8,650 nucleotides of DNA from Candidatus Dependentiae bacterium (GTDB lineage Bacteria > Babelota > Babeliae > Babelales > RVW-14): positions 1 through 8,650 of the forward strand of contig JAFEAY010000004.1 of the NCBI GenBank assembly GCA_018266175.1. The letters run 5' to 3'. This document shows positions 1-5,067 of the stretch, piece by piece (position 1 is the first letter of the stretch; the number at the start of each line of letters is the position of its first letter). The translations under genes and the position numbers were made by a program. The notes beneath the pieces were generated by a model. The model searched no databases and was not told the DNA's origin. It saw nothing but the letters and a program-made list of their open reading frames with translations.

Positions 1-44
1 AAAAAATCATAAACTTCACAAAAAATTTTTGTTAACATCATTAC

Positions 45-99
45 GCTTCCCTTTCTTGTTTGAGGTTGTGATTATCCTCTAGGGAAGCATATTTTTTTT
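45..99 (+). terminator. Intrinsic terminator-like hairpin with T tract
   Basis: The 8-bp arms GCTTCCCT (45-52) and AGGGAAGC (81-88) are perfectly complementary. A second pairing, GAGG (62-65) with CCTC (76-79), lies inside the loop. The right arm is followed by ATA and then eight T (92-99). This is the form of a rho-independent terminator for a plus-strand transcript entering from the left, whose gene lies outside the window. The loop is long for a terminator, so a structured 3' end or small RNA is possible. The T tract lies on the plus-strand side only. Confidence 0.55.
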
Positions 100-198
100 G
101 TTTTTCAAATTATCGAGTTCGCGTTGAGTTAATAAAAAATAGTTTTTATTTTAATAATTACGGTACAGCTTTCTCAGATTTTTTCACTATTTAAATTG

Positions 199-226
199 TT
201 GTTTATTCCACAATTTTTTTTATAAG
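199..226 (+). promoter_or_regulatory. Candidate sigma-70-type promoter for the 280-1528 pair
   Basis: TTGTTT (199-204) and TATAAG (221-226) are separated by 16 nt. The -10 matches the consensus at 5 of 6 positions and the -35 at 3 of 6. The expected transcription start is about 45 nt before the ATG at 280. In such AT-rich DNA a TATAAG-like hexamer is not rare, so this is a plausible site only. The rest of 100-279 holds an A/T-only hairpin (AATAAAAA 131-138 / TTTTTATT 143-150) and nothing else I can name. Confidence 0.35.
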
Positions 227-279
227 TATTGCTTTGGAAATTTTGATTCCTGTACTTTAAAGCAATAGAAAGGGCTTTC

Positions 280-1137
280 ATGAAAAAATTAAGTTTATTT
301 TTATGTATATCATTTTTATGTCAGCAAATCCCGCTATTATCGCACGAAATTTTTAGTTTGCGTGCTGATACTGTTCGTCAGGGTGGCATCAATGTTGATA
401 CCTTGCTCAAATACACTAAGGCAGGTAGTCAACGTGAACTTGAATATATGAATCGACTTATGTATGGAGTGACTGAATATCTTACACTTGAGTTGCGTGT
501 GCCAATTTTTTTAGAAAAAAAGGTTTCTGAAGCTGCACCAGTAGGAGGTTTGCTCAGTTCGTTTAAAACTGCGGGAGCTGGAAAAATTGAATTCATTTCT
601 AAATTACGTGTTTTTTATGATTATGGATTTCAAAAACGTAATCAGATTATTTTAGTTGGTGGCGTTCTATTTCCTACGGCACGTCGGAATCTTACCGGAA
701 TTGAGAAAAAACCAATTATTGATAACTCTTCACTTGATTTTGTTCTTGGTACGGCAGCAGCTTTCGAAACGATAAAATTTTATCATTTTGCATCATTGGT
801 CTATCAAATCAATACATCGGTACGACACATCAAAGAAGGCGATCAATTATTTTATTCATATGCCTTTGGATTTAGACCGGAGATGCCTGATGTTGATAAA
901 GTTGATTGGGTTTTTCTTATTGATTTTGATGGCATCTGGACTCAACGAGCCAAGGTTAATGGTTCTAAACTAATCAACTCTGGAAGTAATATAATTTTTG
1001 TTGGGCCATCTTGTTTTAGATCAAAAGGGAATGCGATGATTAAGGCTGCAATACAGGTGCCAGTTGCGCAGCATCTCAATGGATTTCAAGAAAAGAGCGA
1101 CTTTAGATGTATGCTTGGTTTATTTCTTCAATTTTAA
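280..1137 (+). CDS. Exported outer-membrane beta-barrel protein, MetA-type transporter-like
   Basis: The 285-residue protein has a Sec signal peptide: a KK n-region, a hydrophobic stretch at residues 4-20 and likely cleavage near residue 21. The mature part reads as alternating amphipathic strands with aromatic girdles and ends in Phe (LGLFLQF), the classic C-terminal residue for BAM-mediated outer-membrane insertion. The strand pattern (NRLMYGVTEYLTLELRVP, then GAGKIEFISKLRVFYDYG, then VGGVLFPT, then SLDFVLGTAAAF) resembles the MetA-pathway/phenol-degradation 'transporter' family (PF13557). Those are outer-membrane proteins of poorly known substrate. The start is well supported: AGAAAGGG at 267-274 sits 5 nt before the ATG. 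The next gene, 16 nt downstream, is an exported HMA metal-binding protein, so a role in metal handling is inferred. Membership of PF13557 is by eye. Two Cys in the signal region do not form a lipobox. Confidence 0.7.
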   Translation: MKKLSLFLCISFLCQQIPLLSHEIFSLRADTVRQGGINVDTLLKYTKAGSQRELEYMNRLMYGVTEYLTLELRVPIFLEKKVSEAAPVGGLLSSFKTAGAGKIEFISKLRVFYDYGFQKRNQIILVGGVLFPTARRNLTGIEKKPIIDNSSLDFVLGTAAAFETIKFYHFASLVYQINTSVRHIKEGDQLFYSYAFGFRPEMPDVDKVDWVFLIDFDGIWTQRAKVNGSKLINSGSNIIFVGPSCFRSKGNAMIKAAIQVPVAQHLNGFQEKSDFRCMLGLFLQF

Positions 1138-1138
1138 A

Positions 1139-1143
1139 AAGGA
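1139..1143 (+). promoter_or_regulatory. Ribosome binding site that fixes the HMA gene start
   Basis: AAGGA, just after the TAA of the upstream gene (1135-1137), lies 10 nt before the ATG at 1154. It supports 1154 as the start rather than the in-frame ATG at 1064. The 1064 start would overlap the upstream gene by 74 bp and place 30 extra residues before a perfectly good signal peptide. Confidence 0.5.
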
Positions 1144-1153
1144 AAAGATTTTT

Positions 1154-1528
1154 ATGAAATTCTATAAAGCTTTAATTTTATTTGCTTTATTTTTTACCTC
1201 TCTTTCTTCGGAGATTCTTGAGGTAAAAGTAGGGATTGATGGGATGGTTTGTACTGCATGTATTTCAACGATTAAACGAGCTCTTTTGGATAAACTTTCT
1301 GAGTTGAAAAAAGTTAAGAAAATTGATTTAAAGACGGGGACCGTTGAGCTCACTCTTAAGAAGGGTAATAAGCTCTCACGATCTCAATTACAAGAAAAAC
1401 TTAATGTAGCGATAGGAAAATCGACCTACAAATTTCGAGATCTTGAAATTGAAAAAAGATCGGATGATGTTGAAGAAAGTAAGGGTGATGAAGGTCAAGA
1501 TAATGATGAAGACGGCGGTGAGGAGTAA
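1154..1528 (+). CDS. Exported heavy-metal-associated (HMA) domain protein with acidic tail
   Basis: The 124-residue product starts with a signal peptide (MKFYKALILFALFFTSLSS) and cleavage is likely near residue 19. An HMA domain (PF00403 type) follows at about 21-98. It has beta-strand 1 (ILEVKVGID), the metal-binding loop GMVCTAC at 30-36 with Cys33 and Cys36, then helix, strand and helix (TGTVELTL at 61-68). CxxC in this loop binds soft metals such as Cu(I), Hg(II) or Zn(II) in CopZ, MerP and P-type ATPase domains. Here the signal peptide puts it in the periplasm, as in MerP. Residues 100-124 are a low-complexity acidic tail rich in Asp, Glu and Gly, which could be a linker or a secondary cation site. 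It is probably co-transcribed with the outer-membrane protein 16 nt upstream. The specific metal cannot be told from sequence. Confidence 0.85.
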   Translation: MKFYKALILFALFFTSLSSEILEVKVGIDGMVCTACISTIKRALLDKLSELKKVKKIDLKTGTVELTLKKGNKLSRSQLQEKLNVAIGKSTYKFRDLEIEKRSDDVEESKGDEGQDNDEDGGEE

Positions 1529-1584
1529 AGCATTCTTATATTAAAAATAAATATTTAACAAAATTTTAAAAGTTTGATCGTATT

Positions 1585-2370
1585 ATGATAATAAAAAATA
1601 TGAGTAAAAAAATATTACATGCTTTAACGTTTACGTTTCTGGTCTGGACATCATTATTGCAAGCTAATGGTGGAGGTTTACATGTTAATAAGCCTCGAAA
1701 TAAACATGACATTATGTTGTTTTCTTTGGACGGTGGAAATGTTAGTGATTGTTCATGGCGCAAAAAAAAATTAAACCAATGTGCTTTGCCAAGTGGATTT
1801 TATGGAATTTATCTTCCATGGAGTAAAAAGTGGTCAATTGCTGGTAACTACGGCACCATCTCTTTTTCTGCACTCGCAACAAATGATATTCACGTTGGAG
1901 TTTCGACCGTTAATCCATGGAAAGTAAAAAGTACAGGTAACTTTTATTCAAAAATGACCAATAGTGATCATCTTTATGAGTTTGTTATTGGCGGATGGGG
2001 GAATGGACAATCAGCAATACGAAAAGGGAGCCAAGCTGATCCCGTTAAAACTGTAGCAAAAGGTATTCCTACAAACCCACACACTGGCCAAGCTGTAAAT
2101 TCACTCGTTAAATATAAAATTATTTTTCATCGCAGAAAGAAGAATAATAAAAATATTATTTCGGTCTATTGTCGCAAGCATCATAAAAAACATCATAAAC
2201 TTGGTCGTCATAAGAAATGGACAAGGCTTATGAGGTATGAAGATACATCTATGCTTAAAGCCAAAAAGAAACGATGGTTTTCTTTTAGTAGCTGGGATAC
2301 CGGCGTATCTTATAAAAAAATCAAAGCATCAGGCTCAACAAAGTTGCCTCGTATTAAGAAAGTTTCTTGA
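1585..2370 (+). CDS. Secreted protein with farnesoic-acid O-methyltransferase-like (Methyltransf_FA) domain
   Basis: The 261-residue protein has a signal peptide (hydrophobic core about residues 11-25, cleavage likely after QA at 27). Residues about 77-250 resemble the Methyltransf_FA domain (PF12248). The anchors are the FSALATNDIHVGVS strand, the diagnostic YEFVIGGWGNGQSAIRKG at 131-148, and a closing WFSFSSWDTGVSYKKIKA at 231-248. Despite its name this domain lacks an obvious SAM-binding fold, and it occurs in secreted or multidomain proteins where a ligand-binding role is more likely. A strongly basic, His/Lys-rich insert (YCRKHHKKHHKLGRHKKW, 195-212) separates the last two strands. Cys56 and Cys66 could form a disulfide. 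Neither ATG 1585 nor the in-frame ATG 1600 has a clear Shine-Dalgarno; 1600 gives a more typical MSKK n-region. Its 3' end overlaps the converging gene by 17 bp. Confidence 0.7.
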   Translation: MIIKNMSKKILHALTFTFLVWTSLLQANGGGLHVNKPRNKHDIMLFSLDGGNVSDCSWRKKKLNQCALPSGFYGIYLPWSKKWSIAGNYGTISFSALATNDIHVGVSTVNPWKVKSTGNFYSKMTNSDHLYEFVIGGWGNGQSAIRKGSQADPVKTVAKGIPTNPHTGQAVNSLVKYKIIFHRRKKNNKNIISVYCRKHHKKHHKLGRHKKWTRLMRYEDTSMLKAKKKRWFSFSSWDTGVSYKKIKASGSTKLPRIKKVS

Positions 2371-2569
2371 GAATTATTGAAACTAGATCAGGGATTTTTT
2401 TATTCATAAAATGTCCCTGATCGGTAAATTCATAATAATCAACATTATCTGGCATGGTTGGAGCTAAAACAGTAATACTCTTCTTTTCAAGTTCAGCTTT
2501 AAGCCAGGGTGTCCAGTGTGATTGGCTCGTACAACCACCATTTCCGTGAATGATAACAACTTTTATCAT
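2354..2569 (-). pseudogene. Internally deleted YdeN/RBBP9-type alpha/beta hydrolase remnant
   Basis: The 71-residue reading frame joins two ends of a normally ~180-190-residue serine hydrolase. Residues 1-42 match the family N-terminus: MIKVVIIHGNGG strand and oxyanion loop, then SHWTPWLKAELEK and LAPTMPDN. Residues 43-71 match the C-terminus: VDYYEFTDQGHF, with the catalytic His region, then PDLVSIILKKL. The middle ~110 residues, which should hold the nucleophile elbow (HSLG-like) and the catalytic Asp, are absent, yet the frame is intact. A catalytic role is therefore ruled out for this fold as I understand it. It starts 2 nt after the rimJ stop, so it would be the last gene of the Nudix-rimJ run. 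It could still be translated as a small protein, or the deletion could be an assembly artefact. Confidence 0.7.
2386..2422. repeat. 9-bp perfect inverted repeat between converging genes
   Basis: GATCAGGGA (2386-2394) and TCCCTGATC (2414-2422) are exact reverse complements around a 19-nt A/T-rich loop. It sits 16 nt past the stop of the plus-strand gene at 2370 and inside the 3' part of the minus-strand hydrolase remnant. The position suits a transcript end, but no T tract follows the stem on either strand. It could stabilise 3' ends rather than act as an intrinsic terminator. Confidence 0.3.
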
Positions 2570-2571
2570 GC

Positions 2572-3156
2572 TTATAAACTTTTCCAGTTATGGTTAATCA
2601 GGCTTGTGCGTACATGCGTTTCCCATTTGCCATTGATGTGCAAATAATCAGGAGCAATCCCTTCTTGGTGGAAGTTGCATTTTTCAAGCACGCGCGCACT
2701 GGCACTATTATGAGGCATATAACTTGCTGCAATACGGTGCAGGTTGAGTGTTTCAAAAATATAAGCATTTGCTGCTTGCACGCATTCGGTCATCAAGCCT
2801 TTCCCTTGCATCGATTGAGCTATTTTAAAACCAAGAGAACAAGACTGAAGCGCGCCTCGTACAAAATTGGAATAATTGATCATCCCAATAAGCCGTTCAA
2901 GTTCATTTTCTTTGAGGTAAATATTGAGAAAGCATGATTTGTCGTTGATAAAGTCATTATGAGATTGAGCGCTCTTATTTTTCCAATAATTAATTGTATA
3001 ATACTCTTCGCTTTGAAGTGGCTCCCATGGAGCAAAATGAGCTTTATTTTTGATAACAAAGTCGCAAATGTCGGGGTACTCTTTTGGCCTTGGAAAGCGG
3101 AGGATGCAACGCTCTGTTACAATGTAGGGAGTTTTTCTTGGGGCGTTATATTTCAT
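2572..3156 (-). CDS. rimJ: Ribosomal-protein-alanine N-acetyltransferase RimJ-like (GNAT)
   Basis: The 194-residue protein, from the chosen start, equals the usual RimJ length. It is collinear with RimJ throughout: N-terminal TERCILRF, KAHFAPWEPL, the INYSNFVRGALQSCSLGF core, the acetyl-CoA binding motif A around QSMQGKGLMTEC (R/Q-x-x-G-x-G/A type), HRIAASYMPHNSASARVLEK, and the C-terminal DYLHINGKWETHV. RimJ transfers acetyl from acetyl-CoA to the N-terminal amino group of ribosomal protein S5 and of some other proteins in the cytoplasm. The substrate here is not proven. The ATG at 3156 is chosen because AGAGGA (3165-3170) lies 8 nt upstream. An in-frame TTG at 3192 would add 12 residues with no RimJ counterpart and overlap the upstream stop. 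It lies 32 nt after the Nudix gene and 2 nt before the hydrolase remnant, which suggests one transcript. Confidence 0.85.
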   Translation of the reverse strand: MKYNAPRKTPYIVTERCILRFPRPKEYPDICDFVIKNKAHFAPWEPLQSEEYYTINYWKNKSAQSHNDFINDKSCFLNIYLKENELERLIGMINYSNFVRGALQSCSLGFKIAQSMQGKGLMTECVQAANAYIFETLNLHRIAASYMPHNSASARVLEKCNFHQEGIAPDYLHINGKWETHVRTSLINHNWKSL

Positions 3157-3164
3157 AGAGTAGA

Positions 3165-3170
3165 TCCTCT
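3165..3170 (-). promoter_or_regulatory. Ribosome binding site fixing the rimJ start
   Basis: On the minus strand AGAGGA lies 8 nt before ATG 3156, in the 32-nt gap after the Nudix stop codon. It decides against the longer TTG-initiated form starting at 3192. Confidence 0.6.
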
Positions 3171-3188
3171 TGTTCGATATTATTTGTT

Positions 3189-3683
3189 TCAAACCTGCTT
3201 ATTTACTTGTTTCTTATCCATAGATTTTAGCATTATGGGAGTCGATGAGATCCTATTTTTATTAAGCTCTTTTTTGATTGTCTTGATGAACGGAGACTCT
3301 TTGAGTTGCTTCCATGGGTAAAAAAGTGGCGAAGGCAAATTTTCAAAATTACACCAGATAAAGTTTGTGTATTTATCCGGTTCGCGTACTTCCGGAGAAC
3401 CACTCATCCAATCGCTCAAGAGCCAAACAGAAACATAGTGTTTGCTTTGTTCTACGAAAAAATCATTAGTGACTGCACCAAAGCGAATATTCTTAATCAT
3501 AAGGCCGGTTTCTTCAAAGACCTCGCGCTGTGCTGTTTGTTCAAATGTCTCTCCAAATTCCAGATGTCCTCCTGGAATGCTCCAGTGATCTGATCCATGG
3601 GTATTCTTTCTGACTCCCATCAGAAATTGACCCTCTTTGAAAACAAAAACGCCAATTCCTACACGTGCTGTTGGTTTATTCAT
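3189..3683 (-). CDS. Nudix hydrolase, NUDT15/MTH2-like nucleoside triphosphate diphosphatase
   Basis: The 164-residue protein carries a complete Nudix box GX5EX7REVXEEXGL at residues 39-61: Gly39, Glu45, Arg53, Glu54, Glu57, Glu58, Gly60. The Mg2+-binding glutamates of REXXEE are all present. Flanking sequence, RVGIGVFVFKEGQFLMG before it and the WSIPGGHLEFGETFEQTAQRE context, is closest to the NUDT15/MTH2 group. That group hydrolyses (deoxy)nucleoside triphosphates, including oxidised or modified ones, to monophosphates. Residues about 135-164 form a Lys/Asn-rich tail beyond the usual end of the fold. There is no clear Shine-Dalgarno before ATG 3683; an 11-bp tandem repeat sits there instead. 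It heads a probable Nudix-rimJ-hydrolase-remnant unit. The substrate is inferred from similarity by eye; a more general MutT-type role is possible. Confidence 0.85.
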   Translation of the reverse strand: MNKPTARVGIGVFVFKEGQFLMGVRKNTHGSDHWSIPGGHLEFGETFEQTAQREVFEETGLMIKNIRFGAVTNDFFVEQSKHYVSVWLLSDWMSGSPEVREPDKYTNFIWCNFENLPSPLFYPWKQLKESPFIKTIKKELNKNRISSTPIMLKSMDKKQVNKQV

Positions 3684-3686
3684 AGT

Positions 3687-3708
3687 TTTTATATTCGTTT
3701 TATATTCG
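3687..3708 (-). repeat. Perfect 11-bp tandem duplication before the Nudix start
   Basis: On the plus strand TTTTATATTCG occurs at 3687-3697 and again immediately at 3698-3708. On the minus strand this reads CGAATATAAAA twice, 4 nt upstream of the Nudix ATG. Each copy contains TATAAA, so either could act as a -10 element, but I find no convincing -35 at 16-18 nt. The 11-bp period is close to one helical turn, as in some operators. The sequence downstream of the DUF4143 gene (3709-3749) holds only the palindrome GAAAATTTTC and no terminator. Confidence 0.4.
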
Positions 3709-3749
3709 TGAAAATTTTCGCAAGCGTATTATTCTGTAAAAATCAACGG

Positions 3750-4898
3750 TTATGAGGCCAAAATTTGCGGAAGCTCTTTAAGTGCCATTTCAAAGGGCAA
3801 GCAAGTAATATTATCAATTTGAAGCTTAAGATTGCCGCAGTATAAAAAATAAAGTTTTGCCTCTGGATAGTCCTCGCCAAAACTTTTAAGAGCCTTGAGA
3901 TCTTTATTGTTAATTTTAGTAGATCGTTTGATTTCAAATGCCTGAAAGCCATTGTTTCCGTAAGTAATAAAATCTACTTCACTTCCAGCTTGCGTTCGCC
4001 AGAAGTATATTTCATAACCTAAATTGTTATAATCACTTACTGCTCGTAATGACTGCAGAAAAAGTGTTTCAAGTGCAGCTCCATCGATTTCTTCGGTTAT
4101 ATCAAGAGGACGACGAGGGCGAATGATTCGATAAACACCAGTATCGAAAAAATAAAATTTTGCATGGGCAACAACTTTTCTCTTAGCTCGTTTTGTAAAA
4201 ACAGGAACTTGGATTGCTATGAGTAGATCTTCCAAAATACTAAAATAGTTAGCAACTGTCAGTCGATTAATTCCCACATCTCGTGCTACTTCAGTAACGT
4301 TGAGTAATCCACCTTGAGAAAAACTTGCTGCTTCCAAGAAGCGAGTAAATGTTATCAAATTTCGTGTTAATCCCTCTGCTGCAACTTCCTCTCGTAGATA
4401 TGTTTGAACATAGTTTTCAAGGTATTGAGCAGGGCTTTGATGCTCAAAAGTCATAGGAAGGAGCCCAAACTTAAGAGCATGTTCAAGGTTGAATGCATCA
4501 CCAAGCTCTTGATAGATTAATGGGTGCATGTTATAACGTAGTGCTCGCCCTGCAAGAAGGTTTACTCCCTGTCTACGCAAGCTTCTTGCGCTTGAACCAG
4601 TAAGAAGGAAGCGGTATTTTTTAAGTTCAATAAGTCGATGAACTTCATTAAGAAGTTCTGGACATCGTTGTACCTCATCAATAACAATCCAGTCTGCTGT
4701 AGTTGCTTGAGCAATAATATTTTCAAGGCGACCAGGATTGGTTGCAAGCTCTTCATATGTCTGAAACTGCAAAAGATCAATATAGAGTGCATTAGGCATA
4801 TTCGCCTTAATCCAGGATGTTTTACCGGTCCCGCGTGGTCCAAAAAGAAAGAGACTTGATTGGTGTTCAAGGGGTAAATTTAACATTCTTTTGAACAT
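3750..4898 (-). CDS. AAA_14 ATPase with C-terminal DUF4143 domain
   Basis: The 382-residue protein (from ATG 4898) has the standard two-part layout. An N-terminal P-loop ATPase domain (PF13173) has Walker A GPRGTGKT at 20-27 with Lys26, Walker B WIVIDEV at 70-76 with Asp74 and Glu75, and sensor-1-like LLTGSS at 98-103. A helical, winged-helix-like segment follows around 199-226 (LNVTEVARDVGINRLTVANY). The DUF4143 part (PF13635) runs to the end and carries a PD-(D/E)XK-like signature: Asp309 in GSEVDF, then Glu322 and Lys324 in FEIKRS. The family is widespread and largely uncharacterised; many genomes carry several copies and their role is unknown. An upstream in-frame GTG at 4940 would add 14 residues. 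I prefer ATG because the likely promoter and dyads run up to about 4940. It stands apart from its neighbours, with 66 nt after it and 169 nt before it. Confidence 0.85.
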   Translation of the reverse strand: MFKRMLNLPLEHQSSLFLFGPRGTGKTSWIKANMPNALYIDLLQFQTYEELATNPGRLENIIAQATTADWIVIDEVQRCPELLNEVHRLIELKKYRFLLTGSSARSLRRQGVNLLAGRALRYNMHPLIYQELGDAFNLEHALKFGLLPMTFEHQSPAQYLENYVQTYLREEVAAEGLTRNLITFTRFLEAASFSQGGLLNVTEVARDVGINRLTVANYFSILEDLLIAIQVPVFTKRAKRKVVAHAKFYFFDTGVYRIIRPRRPLDITEEIDGAALETLFLQSLRAVSDYNNLGYEIYFWRTQAGSEVDFITYGNNGFQAFEIKRSTKINNKDLKALKSFGEDYPEAKLYFLYCGNLKLQIDNITCLPFEMALKELPQILAS

Positions 4899-4923
4899 AT
4901 CACACACTTTCAGGTTATTTTTA

Positions 4924-4995
4924 TATAGCCCGCTATACACTTTACGACTAAATCAGCATGGTTCGCTATGCGAAAATAGTCAATATTTAGTGTAA
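4924..4995 (-). promoter_or_regulatory. Nested dyads and candidate promoter upstream of the DUF4143 ATPase
   Basis: Three symmetric elements are packed here. TATAGC-CC-GCTATA spans 4924-4937. TTCGC-TAT-GCGAA spans 4962-4974. An outer inverted repeat pairs TTAC(g)ACTAAAT (4942-4953, one bulged G) with ATTTAGTGTAA (4985-4995). On the minus strand TTGACT (4983-4978) is a good -35. A 17-nt spacer leads to CATGCT (4960-4955), only 3 of 6 to the -10 consensus. The TTCGC dyad falls entirely within that spacer, where a repressor dimer would block RNA polymerase. The arrangement suggests an operator, possibly autoregulatory, but no regulator is identified. Confidence 0.35.
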
Positions 4996-5013
4996 TTACT
5001 CCATAAAACTAGG

Positions 5014-5057
5014 TGTATGAAGCTTAATTTTATATCTGATCTTTCTTTTTTCATACA
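5014..5057. repeat. 8-bp inverted repeat downstream of the lone ATPase gene
   Basis: TGTATGAA (5014-5021) and TTCATACA (5050-5057) are exact reverse complements separated by 28 A/T-rich nt. They lie 10-54 nt after the stop of the minus-strand ATPase gene. On that strand the stem is followed by CCTAGTTTTATGG, so the T run is weak. It could be a poor terminator or a binding site. Confidence 0.25.
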
Positions 5058-5067
5058 GCCCAAGGTT

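Noticed and set aside
18-32. Perfect 15-nt palindrome ACAAAAA-A-TTTTTGT
   Set aside because: It is almost entirely A/T in an AT-rich stretch. Such palindromes arise easily by chance and no function can be supported.
280-342. Lipoprotein signal on the outer-membrane protein, from Cys at residues 9 and 14
   Set aside because: Residues before these Cys (LFLC, SFLC) do not fit the lipobox. A normal Sec signal peptide and a barrel-type C-terminal Phe fit better.
1064-1153. A longer N-terminus for the HMA protein starting at the in-frame ATG 1064
   Set aside because: It would overlap the upstream gene by 74 bp and bury the signal peptide 30 residues in. ATG 1154 has its own AAGGA.
3157-3192. RimJ beginning at TTG 3192
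   Set aside because: The extra 12 residues have no RimJ counterpart and overlap the Nudix stop. ATG 3156 has a good ribosome binding site and yields the standard 194 residues.
2959-3321. Open plus-strand frame of 120 codons
   Set aside because: It is antisense to rimJ and the end of the Nudix gene, both with clear family motifs. It is a hydrophobic shadow product only.
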